Positions 1 to 12,371 of a stretch of 64,000 nucleotides of DNA are shown piece by piece. The notes beneath the pieces were generated by a model. That model saw nothing but the letters and a program-made list of their open reading frames with translations, searched no databases and was not told the origin of the DNA. Position 1 is the first letter of the stretch. Each line of letters opens with the position of its first letter. The DNA comes from Cryptomeria japonica. Its lineage: Eukaryota; Streptophyta; Pinopsida; Cupressales; Cupressaceae. The position numbers and the translations under genes are program-made. Location of the stretch: the NCBI RefSeq assembly GCF_030272615.1, contig NC_081406.1, forward strand, positions 264,709,192-264,773,191. Direction: 5' to 3'.

Positions 1-596
1 TGATGGAAAACAAATTGTAACGTTCTGAAAAACAGTGAAAATTGCAGAAAATCTCCAAATTTTATGGACTTTTCCTTCAATACCTCCAACAATTGATCCT
101 ATGGTCGATGAAACAAGGATATTTATGTGTTTCATCAACCCTCCAACGTCCATAACCGATATTTGAGTATTAACTAACATTGAAACAAAACTAACACACT
201 TTTTACAACTTTGCAACAAAAGTTGCATTAACAAATTTACGGTGATCTCTTGGTGACCACACCACAATTAGGACAATGATCTCAAACACACTTTTTACCA
301 TTCTCTTAGTGATTGTGCCCAATTGAGTATTTCTTTCTTATGTATGAAAATGGCATTTTGCAGCATTCCATCGACGATGTATTTGAGATGTCTTTCATTT
401 AGATATGGCATGAGCTTAGTCCTAGAGTGAGACTAGGGAGTGGCTCCCACTCCTGTCCCTCATCCATCAGCATACCTGGTATGCTTGGAATTCGTGTTTG
501 GGGAGATTTTTAATCAAGTGATAAAATAACAATAGACTTGGGTTAAAACAAATAACAAGAAAATTGGTTCCTTGAGCACGCCTTGAGGGCTATCAC
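1..596. other. Unassigned sequence at window edge
   Basis: AT-rich DNA with no long open frame and no motif I recognise. It could belong to the CACTA element whose end lies at 2574, since the other end of that element is not visible, but nothing in the sequence proves this. Confidence 0.3.
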
Positions 597-945
597 AACA
601 CCAAGGGTGTTTTGGGAAGGCATGGAGCGTTGGGACTTGTGCGAAGAGGCATGCCCATTCATACAAGGATTATGTGATCATTGTTCTCATTCACATGAGA
701 TAATTCTTGGTTCCATATGGTTCATCCCCATGTAGCATATACGATGAAAGGCATGCCTGCACATGGAGTGTTGGGACTTGTGCAAAGAGACATACCTGCT
801 CATGTAGCATAGGGATTGTGTGATTTTCGTTCTTGTCCATATGAGAGAATGCTTGGTTCCATATATATGGTGCGTCCCCATGAGCACGTACAATGAAAGG
901 CAAGCCCGCACATGGAGCGTTGGGACTTGTGCCAAGAGACATATG
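597..945. repeat. Tandem repeat, about 145-bp unit, roughly 2.3 copies
   Basis: The phrase catggagcgttgggacttgtg recurs with small changes near 621, 762 and 911 (spacing about 141 and 149 bp). The sequence between (a gagacat motif, tgtagcat, ttggttccatat, ccccatg) also recurs in order. The minus-strand open frames here are by-products of the repeat and look like no known protein. Confidence 0.7.
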
Positions 946-1303
946 ATGACACTTCCTCCACTGCACTCTAGAATCTAATGCCTTGTGTAGTTTTAAAGTA
1001 GTGACCCTATGTGGATTCATGACTTGGTATCATCCTTCTCTATTGATGTTGCACTATATTGTTCCATTACTTGTGTCATGTATGCATCGTTTATGGCATG
1101 TGTGAGCCTATCATCCCCCTTGTATACTTTGATTGACTATTTGGAACTATCTCCACAAGCACGATGGGGTGGACCTAAGGGTTCCATGTGGTCGGGTGGA
1201 CTTAAACAAAATAAAGGTTGGAAATATTTTATATCAAGTGTTTTGTGGGTGGTCATAATGCATTTATGTTTTCTTTTAAGATGCTAGTAACATTATTTTG
1301 AGT

Positions 1304-1645
1304 ACTATCTTTACCTATTGTACTTTGCTATTGGACTCAATCAACCCAATAACCTTGTAAATGTCATTTATTTTATTAAAGAGGATATTCATGTAGTCCG
1401 GAATGCATGATTATCATCTTTGAATATATGTTGAATATATAATAATGAGTGACTAATTAGTATGAGATATATATACACTATCTTTACCTATTGTACTTTG
1501 CTAGTGGACTCAATCAACCCAATAACCTTGTACATATGATTTATTTTATTAAAGAGGAAATTCATGTAGTCCGGAATGCATGATTATCATCTTTGAATAT
1601 ATGTTGAATCTATAATAATGAGTGACTACTTAGTATGAGATATAT
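1304..1645. repeat. Tandem duplication, 173-bp unit
   Basis: A 173-bp block starting actatctttacctattg at 1304 is repeated almost perfectly from 1477, with only a few substitutions. The close match indicates a recent local duplication. No gene is visible in it. Confidence 0.85.
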
Positions 1646-2095
1646 ACATGTCATTCAATAGGTATATGTCATGTATTGACATAGGATGACACTTTATATG
1701 AGATTATCAATTTGGGATATACTAATAAGAAATATGTGCATATATAGTAGATAAGTTTTGGAAGCTCCTAAGAACAACTAACTTAGATAAGGTAGATAAA
1801 GTCATTTCATCTCCCTGATTGGCTTTAAAGGCTCTTATATTTGGGTTAGCTAATTCCCTATCAGCACCATTTTTAATAGGTTTATTAGTACTCAGTGGTT
1901 CATGCAGTCCTCTTAGGAGTTGGACCATCTCAACCATGGTGCACCTGATCATATTAACTTGAAACCAGTGCACCTCATATTAGCTTCAAACCTATGCCCC
2001 CTATTGGTAGCTGATGGGGATAGAATATCATTCGCTGTACATATCAATGAGGTTTGCTTTACGTCTAGATAATAACATTTTTTTTGAAAAAATAA
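1646..2095. other. Unassigned AT-rich DNA
   Basis: No recognisable gene. If the CACTA insertion at 2574 were simple, copia RNase H, a polypurine tract and a 3' LTR should lie on this side of it. None is found between 1 and 2095, so that part is deleted, displaced, or outside the window. Confidence 0.3.
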
Positions 2096-2574
2096 ATGTT
2101 CGTCGGAATTACAATGGATACCAAGCTTTCCACCAATGATGAAATTGTCAGACCAATAGCGTTCTTGTCAGTGCAAATTTTTTGGAGTCGTCGCACTTCC
2201 AACTCAAACTACACAAACATCCGACGACACTTCCTAGTCAGACGGTCATTGATGCATATTAATGGACCGACGAAACAACCGTCGAACAAACAGCATCACC
2301 GTCGGTGCAAATTTTCAGACTTCTGTCGAGTTTCCGACGAAGTCTACACAAAAATCCGACGGGGATGTTGTATGTGCGATGACTTTTTTGACCGGAAGAG
2401 CGATCATGCCCACCATCGGCAGAGTCCATGGGATTGTTGTATTTCCGACAGTCAGAGGCATTGTCGACAAGTCTGACGATGATTTTTTGACGGTTACTTT
2501 TGTCGGCACTCCAACGAAAATTAGTCACAATTCCTACAATCAGCCGCCAGAAATTAGCCCCGAATGTACTAGTG
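2096..2574 (-). mobile_element. CACTA (En/Spm-type) transposon terminal region
   Basis: Read on the minus strand this begins CACTAGTACATTCGGGGC at 2574, the hallmark CACTA terminus. It is followed by at least six dispersed CGTCGG/CCGACG-type subterminal motifs (for example near 2098, 2219, 2266, 2300, 2333 and 2355). Such motif-dense ends bind the transposase in CACTA elements. The copia RT reading frame to its right is intact up to base 2575 and breaks exactly here, so this is an insertion boundary. The opposite end and the 3-bp target duplication are not visible. The open frames across this block are fortuitous. Confidence 0.7.
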
Positions 2575-3890
2575 CTGGAAACCAAACCAATACTATAAGC
2601 AATATTCGGCCTAGTAAGAGTTAAATAATTCAAACTTCCAACTAATTGTCTATGCATAGTAGGATCAACAAGAGGAGTTTGCATATCAAGCATTAACTTA
2701 GTGCCTAATTCAATAGGAATTGAAACATGGTTAGCATCATTCATTTTAAATTTATCTATAAGATCTTGAGCATAATAACTTTGAGATAAGAAAATTCCTT
2801 TAGAGGTTTGCCAAATTTGCATTCGTAAGAAATAATGTAAAAGACCTAAATCAGTCATTTGAAATTTTTGATTAAGTTGAAACTTAATATCAGAAATCAA
2901 AGTATTGGAACTTGAAGTAAGAATCAAATCATCTACATACAAGATAATAATGATAATATCATCTTCACTATGTTTAATATACAAGTTAGGATCATTTTTA
3001 CTTCTAATAAAGCCTTGAGAAAGAAATAATGCATTAATCTTTGAATACCACTCCCTAGGAGATTGCTTTAATCCATAAATTGATTTCTTTAATTTACAAA
3101 CGAAGTGTGCATTACCTTCTTTAATAAAGCCAGGAGGTTGAGACATAAATTTCCTCATGTAAATCACCATTAAGAAAAGCACTTTTAACATCCATTTGGT
3201 GAATAGGCGAATTCATTCTAGAAGCTAAAGCAAGCACAAGTTTAATTGTAGGCATTTTAGCAACAGGAGCAAAAGTTTCAGTATAATCTAAGCCTTCAAT
3301 TTGAGAAAAACCTCTAGCAACTAATCTAGCTTTAAATTTACTAACTTGATTATTAGCATTCAATTTAGTTTTATAAAGCCACTTGCAAGAAACAAGATTT
3401 TTACCATGAGGCAAGGGAACTAAATCCCAAGTTTGGTTAGAAATTAAAGTATCATATTCTTCCTTCATTGCTTTTTGCCAATGTGGTTGATTTTTAGCTT
3501 GATCAGATGTTTTAAGATCATTACAATTCATAATAGTAGTCATTAAAGCATAATTACAATAATTAACTCTTCTAGCTTGAATTCTATCCATTCTAGCTAA
3601 GTATTCATTACTATATTGAATTAAAGATTTAAACCATTTAGGTCTTCTTTTAGAAGTAATGGATTCATCACTAGAAGAAGAGTCATGAGGAGCAGAGTTA
3701 TTATTATCATCATCACTATCACTAGAGGGAATAGAAAGAGATGCATTAGGAGTAGGGTTAAGAAAAGTAGGTTGGTCTTCCACAAGCACAACTTTGCTTT
3801 GAGAAGTTCATCATCCTCCACTTTAGAACAATCATTAGTGCATTTTTCTGCAATACAAAAATCTCTTGCAACTTTTACCTTGTTATTAAT
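2575..3890 (-). pseudogene. Ty1/copia reverse transcriptase (element A), broken
   Basis: This is the copia polyprotein region before and through the reverse transcriptase. Visible on the minus strand are the linker to RT (KWLYKTKLN, KARLVARGF), QMDVKSAFLNGDL, KSIYGLKQSPREWY and the catalytic YVDD box in ILYVDDLIL. The coding line is broken by a frameshift near 3790-3810 and by a 2-bp deletion near 3145 (after EEIYV), and it ends at the CACTA insertion at 2574 just after NIAYSIGLV. RNase H is missing. It is the 3' part of the element whose LTR lies at 7509-8012 and is not functional as it stands. Confidence 0.9.
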
Positions 3891-5100
3891 AGGATTCTAA
3901 ACTCTATAACCTTTAGTATTTTCATCATAACCAACAAAAATAAAAGGAGAAGATTTAGCATCTAATTTTTTTCTTTTCTCCTTAGGTTTGTGAACATAAG
4001 CTGTGGAACAAAAAATTCTTAAATTCTGCAAATTAGGCTTTCTACCAAACCAAGCTTCTTCAGGAGTTTTATCCTTTAAGGTTTTGGTAGGTGTTCTATT
4101 AATTAAATAAGTTGCACAAGCCATAACTTCAGCCCAAAACTTGTAATCCATATTTTTTGCATGCAATAAACATCTAGCCATTTCAACAATGGTCCTATGC
4201 TTCCGTTCTGCCACACCATTTTTTTGTGGTGTATAAGGAATGGTAAGCTCATGTTTAATTCAAAAAGATTTCAAATAAGCATTAAATGCATTATTGACAT
4301 ATTCTCTTCCATTGTTAGTACGAAGAATCTTAATTTTAGAACCAGATTACCTTTCTACAAACATATGAAATTCAGTAAACACATCAAGCACTTGATCCTT
4401 ACTATGAAGGAAATATATCCATGTTCTCCTTGAAAAATCATCAACAAAGGTAAGAGCATACCTTGAACCTTGGATGGAGCGATTCTCCATGGGACCTAAG
4501 AGATCACTATGAACTAGATGCAATTTAGTATATGCCCTCCAAGATTGACCATGAGGAAAGGGTTCCCTATGCATCTTACCACACATGCAACCATTGCAAA
4601 CAATTTGAGAAGGAACAATAGTAGGCAATCCATCAACCATATTTTCTTTTTGCATCAATGCAATATAATCATAATTGAGATGGCCAAGTCTTTCATGCCA
4701 TATAGTAAAATCAACAGTAGTAATCAAGGAAAACTTTGTAGGAGCAAATTCATAGAACTTGAATAAGTTATCAGTATCCATTTTAGCAGTAGCAATAAGA
4801 TGATTAGTTTTTGGATCAATAATATAGCGCATGCCCCTATAAAAGTTAATCTTATAATCTTGATAAAGTTTAGGAACTAAAAGCAAATTTGATTTTAATT
4901 CAAGAACATAAAGAACATCATGTAATTTCCCATTAGGAACATTCACATCACCAATAGCTTCAACTTTGCAACTATGATTATTAGCTAATTGAACAGGAAT
5001 ATTGGAAGTATCGGGATGCAAAGATTCAAAACATTCTTTATGAAAAGTAACATGTTGAGATGCACCAGAATCAATAATCCACTCAAGTGGTTGAGAAACA
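3891..5100 (-). pseudogene. Ty1/copia protease and integrase (element A), broken
   Basis: The protease core reads WIIDSGASQHVTF near 5050-5085 with the DSG catalytic triplet intact. The GAG-pre-integrase zinc finger follows (WHERLGHLN, then C..C in CNGCMCGK), then the integrase core (HSDLLGPM, YALTFVDDFSRRTWIYF, AERKHRTIVEMARCLL) and the C-terminal FVGYDENTKGYRV. In-frame stops lie just after MFVER (near 4346), near 4257 and just after GYRV (3897-3899). Processing of the polyprotein and insertion of the cDNA would be its family role. It follows gag in the same orientation. Confidence 0.9.
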
Positions 5101-6082
5101 TTATAAGTACATGTAAATGCATGATGAGATGAATTATCATTATTATTACCTTTCTTTAATGAGGTTTATGTTGTTGATTATTTTGATTATTTTGGTTCAT
5201 GGGCTTTTTACCATTTTGCTTCTTAAAACAATTATTAGTAATATGTCCATCTCTCCCACAATATGTACAATGGGGTCTTGTTTGAGAATTATTCATTTGA
5301 TTATTGTACGTATTATTATGATTATTATTATGAGAATTGTTATGATAGGATTTAGAATGAGATTGATAATTAGAAGATTTATGATTATTATTATGATTAT
5401 GATTATTATTATTGGATCTAAAATTATTATTATGATTTTGATTTTTAGAAATAAAAGCATGTTCATGTTCACTACTTTTAAGAGTACCAAATTGAATTAA
5501 TTTAGCTTCCTCTTGACGTTATAAATTGCGAAAAAAATCATAATTTAATTGAGTAGCTAAACTAGGAATAGCAAGTTGAGCATGAATATTCGTAATAAAT
5601 TGCTGAAATTGACAAGGATGACATTTTATAAGAATAAGATGAATTAAACGTAAATCAGCTAGCGTAACTCCTAAACCAGTTAATTGACTATTAATTGAAT
5701 CAAAATTTAATAAGAATTCATCCATGGTTTTAAAATCCCTACACCTGAGATCTTCGAGTTGATCTTGAAGCTGAATTTTTCGGGATTCATTTGAGCTATC
5801 ATAAGTTGTTTTTAAAAATTTTCAAGCTTCATACGCTTTTGTACAATTTCCAACTAGATTATACAAATCAGGAACCATTGAAATACCAATTAAACCAAGT
5901 GCTTCCTCATTTTGAGCCTTCCATCTATCTTGGTCAGCTTGAGAAGCAGTTGTAGCAAGCTCAAAACTTTTATCAATTGCAACATCCAAAAGGTGTTTGA
6001 AACGAAATATAAAATAAATATGCATTTTCCATGAATGATAATTACTACCATTTAACTTAATTTCAGGAATTAAAGTAGACAT
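5101..6082 (-). pseudogene. Ty1/copia gag (element A), two in-frame stops
   Basis: The start at 6082 opens a typical copia gag (LNGSNYHSWKMHI). A stop after KAYEA (near 5820) replaces a position that is normally Trp, and a second stop after YDFFRNL (near 5520) replaces a probable Gln. Beyond these the line continues through an Asn-rich stretch of AAT-type codons (about 5290-5440) into a CCHC zinc knuckle, CTYCGRDGHITNNC, near 5225-5270. Gag forms the particle and the knuckle binds RNA. Both stops fit simple C-to-T or G-to-A transitions. Confidence 0.88.
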
Positions 6083-7490
6083 ATTTACAAAATAAGCTTG
6101 AACAAGTAATGGTTAGTATTTAAAAAATTACCCCTTTTTAATTAAAAGACAAAAAAATAAATAGCCTCCTTGATTAAAAATTGAATCAAATTTTAATAGT
6201 TAAAAAAAAATTATCAAGAAATATTATTTTCAATTTTTTTAATAACAAATTTAAATTTTTTAAAAAATTAAATTTTAATTAAACAAACTTATATTAAAAA
6301 AACTTTAAATCTTTATAATAACAAAATAAAAATTTGTATATTAATAACTTTATTTAAAACTTTAAATTTTATTAAAAAAAAAAATTTAAAAATGAACTTA
6401 ATGAAACTTTACTTTTAAATAAACTTTTATAAAATTAAACTAAACTTTTTAAAGATTAAAACTTTTACACTAAATAATATTAAACTTTACTTAATTTTAA
6501 AGAGCTAAACTATTATTTCAAAAAAGTTAACTAGCCTTATTACATGTAAGACGAAGAAACCTTAAAATTTTTAAGTTAAATTTTTAAAGAGCTAAACTAT
6601 TATTTCAAAAAAGTTAACTAGCCTTATTACATGTAAGACGAAGAAACCTTAAAATTTTTAAGTTAAATTTTTAAACCTTATGATATACGAGAGATGATTT
6701 ATCCTTTGACTTTTTCTGAATTAAGTTATATGAAACGTAATAAAGCTAAAGATAAATAAAACGTAAGAACAAATCAATACGTAAATTATGATACAAAACT
6801 ATACGTTATGACAGAGATAAAACAAAATAATCAGAGTTTGGTGCTGAGATACTGTGCAGGGAGGGACGTTACGATAGAGATTTGGTGCTAAGATGTTGTG
6901 CAGGGAGGAACGATAAGCAAAAGAAAAAAAATTAATAACTTAAATTCAGGTAAAATGGTTTCAGAAGTGTTCAAGGAGAGCACACGAAAAGATTTGAAGA
7001 TAAGAGGAAGTATATTAGAGTAGAGCAAACTAAAGATTTAGGAATTAATCAAAGCAAGCTTTAGATACAAGCTGCGAAAGATTTATCATATTTATAGACA
7101 AAGATAGATATGTAACCCAGATGATTGAGTTAGTATTTTGTAAGTGAAACAAAACTTTAAATAGAATTATTTTAAACAGATTTAATCAGAGAGGAACTAA
7201 AACAATTCTTTTGAATCTGCAAACAGAAATAGTTAGAAAATATATAAATCAATATTAACCTGCAAGAAAATCAGAGAAGCAATTGAATAATGGAAAATGT
7301 TTTGGCGGCAAGCCTTCCAAAGATTTTTTTTTTTTTTAAGCTAGAATCTAAGAAGATTAGAGAAATAACCCAAAACCTGCACAATAGAAAATATTAGAGA
7401 AAGAACTTCTTCTCCTCTCAAGAATGCCTCCAAGAAGGTGAACTCTACAGAATGGTAACCTTCATGAATCTCAACTTGAAACAAGGATTA
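6083..7490 (-). other. Untranslated leader of copia element A
   Basis: A very A+T-rich stretch between the primer binding site and gag. It has no coding match. It holds an 87-bp tandem duplication (6496-6674) and a short direct repeat around gtgcagggagg (6856 and 6899). Confidence 0.6.
6496..6674. repeat. Tandem duplication, 87-bp unit
   Basis: The block beginning agagctaaac at 6501 recurs essentially unchanged from 6588. It lies inside the leader of copia element A and, being nearly identical, arose after or shortly before insertion. Confidence 0.9.
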
Positions 7491-7508
7491 GAACCTGCTC
7501 TGATACCA
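7491..7508 (-). other. Primer binding site, initiator tRNA-Met type (element A)
   Basis: On the minus strand TGGTATCAGAGCAGGTT follows the LTR terminal CA directly. This is the usual plant copia site complementary to the 3' end of initiator tRNA-Met and fixes the element's orientation. Confidence 0.9.
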
Positions 7509-8012
7509 TGAAAGGAAATACAAGAGCAAGGAAAGAAAAACAAAATCCAAGTAAGTTTATTGATGAAGTAAATGTTACCAAGAGAAATGCAAAAACCTTG
7601 GAGAAATCTCCCAAATGTGAAGGAGGCACAAGAACTTTTGAAAGGGGAAAAGCAAAGAAAAACCCCTTGTGTTATTATGAATGAAGCAATGCCTAAAATG
7701 AGAGAGAGAGAGGGGGAGAAAGAAGCTCTTTACAATAATGTCATTAAGAAGAAATGAGAGAGGAGACATCTCTTAAATAGAGATGAGAAGAGGAGTTACA
7801 AAGTAACTCCCAAATCTATGAATGCCACTATTCATAAAATGTGTGTGTCATGTGTCCACATCCTCTTAAGGAGGAAATCTAAAATTTCTTAATAAAGGAA
7901 AATAAAGAAATGACATGTCCTCACACATGTACAAGAGGACAAATTACATGTAGGGATTCCAAAGGAATATCCCAAATTAAATACAACCAAGTAAAGATTA
8001 ACTATTCTAACA
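7509..8012 (-). repeat. 5' LTR of copia element A (504 bp)
   Basis: On the minus strand it starts TGTTAGAATAG at 8012 and ends CCTTTCA at 7509, right before the primer binding site. A TATA-like tATTTAAg, an AATAAA poly(A) signal and a pyrimidine-rich tract are visible in the expected order. The matching 3' LTR is not in the window. Open frames on both strands across it are spurious. Confidence 0.85.
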
Positions 8013-9600
8013 ATCACAAAATGTGATCTGAAATGTTGATGCAAAAAACACTCACACAATTAAATCCAGAAGCACATACGACCAACTTAAAAATTGTTTC
8101 CCAACATCATTTCTATAGGATTTTCAAGGCAATGAGTAATCTTGAAGACTTTTTAAAAGCATCACTATCCTATTCTATCATATTATTCTTTCTCTATTGT
8201 AGTTCACTTGTCATTTCAAATTATCTTGCTTCTAGAGAGTGAAATTTACTTCCTTTGACTGTGGAATTGTGCAAGGATGTCTTGGAGCAAAAAACACCCT
8301 CATCAAAACTAATCATAACATGTTTGGGTTACCCTTTTTTATATTAATAATTTCAAACAAGAGAAAAAGTATTCAAATTCAAGGCATAAAGAGAATGTTT
8401 TCAAAGTTTTCGAGAATTTTTAAAATTCTATCATAATCAAAATAGAAAAAAAAAAAGTAAATGGGACCTTGGTTTGCTAGTGAAGTTGAAAGGTTCTTAA
8501 TGAGCCCGCCAGGGATCAATTTTTGTTGAGTGCAAGGCTCTGACATCAAAAAGGGATGAGGTCGGGATTGTGTCCCAAGTGAATTTGGTAAAATGGATAC
8601 CCACCAACCCTCGACTCTTAGCCAAAGAGGTTCTCGTTCTCCCATATCAGACAGCAAAAACAAATTTGTGAACAAACCTCCATATATATATATATATATA
8701 TAAACTTCATTTGAATAATCTAAGGGCATCTATCTAGAAACAATTTTTAGTGTGCACTAAAAATAGCTTGTTCTCACCTTTTCAAATAAAAGCACACATT
8801 TTGAGATGTATTATTTTTAGCCAAATCTACTTTGAATGGTCTCTATTTTTAATATAAAATGCTTTTGATTTTTTTTAGATTCCCCATTTATATCCTAGAA
8901 AACTATTTTTAATCATCTATTTTAAATCTTCCTTCATATAGAAGATGTGAGCATTAAGTCATAGATTATAATAAATTCATTTTTAGTTTATATTAAAAGA
9001 TAAAATTTATGAGAAAAATGACTTTTAATCCAATCAATCATTTTTAGAATATAAATAAAAAAGGTTTTATTTACTTTCATATAATAGTTTTATAAATAAT
9101 ATTAATTAGTGATAGTTTGTATTTAGATGAAAAACGGTAATTCTCACACTTTCATATTTTAATATTATTATTGAATATTAATGTTAATCTAAAATTCATT
9201 CAAAACAATTTATTATGTCTATCTTGATTTTTAAATCACTATTTGAAATGTTTTGTATGTAAATTGAGAGAGAAATTATTTTTAGTGAATTTACAAGTTT
9301 TTATTACATGTTTGTTTAAACTAAAAGATTGTTACTTTGTATTGATTTTTTATTTTAATTTACCAACACTATCCTTATGTGTATCTCATTCAATAGTTAT
9401 GTGTACTTGAATTGTTCATTCTTTGTTTTTAACTAAACATTCAAAACAATTTATTATGTCTATATTGTTTTTTAAATTACTATTTGAAATGTTTTTTTAT
9501 TATAAAAGAAACAAAACAAGGGTGTTGGCCCTATAAAAACTCAGGTTGAACATGCCATTGACAACATATCATGAACAGACCATTGTCAACAAAACAAAGG
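8013..9600. other. Unassigned AT-rich DNA
   Basis: No gene recognised. It contains a TA dinucleotide run (about 8683-8702) and a somewhat GC-richer patch at 8480-8650 whose minus-strand open frame resembles nothing I know. The rest is low-complexity A+T. Confidence 0.3.
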
Positions 9601-10690
9601 CCAAAATAGACCTTTTACAACACACTAGCAATATAGCTAGGAACCCAACTCAAGGGTGGGAAAAAAATTCACCCACAACTTAGGGAAGACTTTGGGAGGA
9701 GGAAGAACTACCTTTCCACATACAACTAACAACAGTCTAAGAAATAGTATTGTTAAGAACATCATTACATATGGGATCAAGAGGGGAAATCCCCTTAGAG
9801 GATCTATTAGCACCTGGAGCATACTATTGAGCATCAACCACCAAAGGCTGGAGCAAAACATGAGCAATAGGAGTGAAATCCATAGTGCCAGAGGAGGCCA
9901 CACCAGAAGCAAGAGGTACAATAAGATCCACAGGGTCTGTGAAGGACACACCAACAGTAAGAGGGTCAACATCATCTTGGGAGGAGTCATCATCATCTTG
10001 TGAAGAGTCATGAAAACAAGAAATTGAAGCCTCAACACTCAAGTGAACACTATTCATGTCCTTCCACCAAATAGTAGTGTGTTTAAAGTGCGAGAGAGAA
10101 TAATCTATAGCTAAGTGGCTAGTTGAGAAGCATCTACGACATCACTAGGGGAAGCCTTCATAGTCCAATGATTAAGTCCATGGCCTATCCCCAAATATTA
10201 AAACCACGTCCTTAGGGAGAGGTGTAGAGATGTCAATGTCAATTAAAATGCGAGCAAAAGTAGAATGGCCCATGAATGAATTGGTATCATCAACCTTCAC
10301 GAAGTGGTTGATAGAGTTGTTAGTGGCCTCATAACAAGAAGTCTCCCAAAAATGAAGGGGAAGATTAGGAAGACGAACCCGCACTGGGTGCACATTGAGT
10401 GGTTTAGTAAAAGGGTCAAAAGAAGTTGTCCAAGGTTTGATCAAAAAATAGTTAACACCCCAAGTCCACAACTTTCTTAGCACCAAGTCACAATCATTAG
10501 AAGAAGCAAAGGAAGCAATTAAAAACCCTTAGCACAAGGAAAGAACTCAATGTTACTGGTAACCAAGGGATTCCAAGAATTCATCACCCGAGGATGTAAA
10601 TCCAGGAGAGAAGGCTAGAGACTAGCAAATCTACACATCAATTCACAATGTTGGTAGAAATCCACATTTTCCACATCTTGGCCGCAAACC
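9601..10690 (-). pseudogene. DUF4283-type protein, LINE ORF1-like remnant
   Basis: The best stretch (10486-10172) reads YFLIKPWTTSFDPFTKP, then VRVRLPNLPLHFW and ARILIDIDISTPLPKD. This is the signature of DUF4283 proteins, which in plants are mostly the first ORF of L1-type LINEs or retroelement gag-like proteins. Upstream coding (10690-10490, FYQHCELMCRF, IEFFPCAKGF) continues the domain in another frame, so at least one frameshift lies near 10525. Downstream sequence (10170-9600) is coding-like but decayed. No endonuclease or RT follows in the window. Confidence 0.75.
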
Positions 10691-11572
10691 ACAAGAGAAT
10701 GTTTTGTATAACATGTGAATACAATTGTTATCAATGATCAAGAAACTTGGAATGGTAAATTATGTCACTTATGCATCTTACACTTTTTGCGTGTCATATT
10801 TTTTTATCATAATAATCAAATTGGTCACTTTCCCAAATATAAACACTCCATGAAATTATTCAATGCAATTGTCATAACTTCCATATTGAGAAGATAGTCT
10901 CTACACTCAATTTTGAAGTTTTCAATGTAAGATCTCTATTTGATATCTCTACATAACATTTCAAATGCTCTAGAGAATAAAACATATTCATACCCTCACA
11001 GACATTTCAATTTCTCTATTCCATGATCTTTGGAAATCACATATTATTTATCATTTACATGATTAAATATAATATGCAAGCCTTAAAATTCGTGAAAGTA
11101 ATAACAAACCTAATCGTAACACTTTATTCTCTAATACCTTACATTTACAAAAGAAAATCAATTTAAAAAGAATGGAAAAATTACTCATCTTATATATATA
11201 AACACATTTTAAAAAATATATTTACGAAATACAAATATAATTCTAAAATTAATTAATCTTTAGCCTTCTTGAAACTAAATAGAATTCAAAAACAATTCTT
11301 ACAAGTAGCATCAAATTAATTGCCAAAACATAAAAAATAAAAAAATAAAAATAACCACTAGAGAACCCTTCTTACAATATATTTATACAATGCTCAAAAT
11401 ATTATTTTCTTTATATTCATGAAACTTAGGTAAATCATAACCAATCCCTTCATACTCCAAACCATTCGCAAATACTTGACTATTTAATAATATCCCAAAT
11501 ATAGAAGTTGATGATACAACCAAGGAGTCAAGAATCATCTGCAAGCAAAACACCTATCAAACAAAGATAATA
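10691..11572. other. Unassigned AT-rich DNA
   Basis: No coding match, LTR pair or hairpin recognised. It separates the LINE-like remnant from copia element B. Confidence 0.3.
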
Positions 11573-11867
11573 TGCTCTATAACAACCCGAGAATATGTAT
11601 TATTGCACACAAGAATGATTGGACATACAATTACAATGAATGAATGTATCCTTATAAAAGGATGAATGAAAATCTTAGATGCAAACCCTAAAGGCTAGGT
11701 TAAATTAGCATGTGTCAAGTGTCACAATCATAATGAATGAGACAACTTAAGCTATTGTTAGCCTTATTAGATAAAAGGAAAAACCACCTAAGTTTAGCTT
11801 AAGTAAAAAAGTAATTAAAGGGCCTCATATATAAATAATTAGATAAAGTGTCCTAATTACTTCAACG
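11573..11867 (-). repeat. 3' LTR of copia element B
   Basis: It is a direct repeat of 15017-15307; shared blocks include gtattattgcacacaagaatg, ccttataaaaggatgaatga and ttagcatgtgtcaagtgtca. On the minus strand it starts CGTTGAAG, a decayed TGTTGG, right after a polypurine tract. A TATA-like TATAAA is not obvious in this orientation. Confidence 0.85.
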
Positions 11868-11876
11868 CTCCCTATT
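11868..11876 (-). other. Polypurine tract of element B
   Basis: On the minus strand AATAGGGAG stands immediately before the 3' LTR, as plus-strand priming in copia elements requires. Confidence 0.65.
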
Positions 11877-11882
11877 AAGATT

Positions 11883-12371
11883 AACTTAGGAATAAGCTAA
11901 AGAGCTAAAGATGAATGCAAAATGCATGCATAAATGAGTCTCAACAACTAGGCCTGATCAGGTACCCATATGCAAAGCAATGCAACTCTCACAAACAAAG
12001 AAAAGGAGAAAAACCCTCTCCAAAAGAGAGAAAAGAAATGAAAAAAGAGAGTACATGTGACAAGAATGAAGGACTTAAGATGTCCCCCCAAGTACTGAAT
12101 CGGTCACATAAGTACAATCAAGATTCCCACATAGGAGAGAAAAGAAGAAACAATGTATCCCCCCATAATGAAGAAGCTTCAATGCCAAAGATGAAGGCTC
12201 AAGGACAAATGCTAATGAAGATCCAAGAGTGGCAAACCACGTTCATCCCCTTAGGAAGAAAAAAATCCAATGGTCAAGGATGAAACAACTCCATAAAAGG
12301 TGGATGGAATAGTCTCATGATGTGTGCCACAGAAGATTGCTCAACTATCCAATTGTTTGAATCAAAAGATG
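11883..12371 (-). other. Internal remnant of element B, pol deleted
   Basis: Only about 0.5 kb separates the protease remnant from the polypurine tract. Integrase, RT and RNase H (normally about 3 kb) are absent. The plus-strand open frame here is not recognised. Confidence 0.5.

Noticed and set aside
2262-2624. Plus-strand ORFs of 120-126 codons with many Arg and Ser
   Set aside because: They run through the CGTCGG-rich CACTA end and the antisense of copia RT; composition reflects the repeats.
5117-5500. 127-codon plus-strand ORF rich in Ile, Met and Leu
   Set aside because: It is the antisense of the Asn-rich part of copia gag and its zinc knuckle.
8379-8729. 116-codon minus-strand ORF
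   Set aside because: It includes a TA microsatellite and a T run; the readable middle part matches nothing I know.
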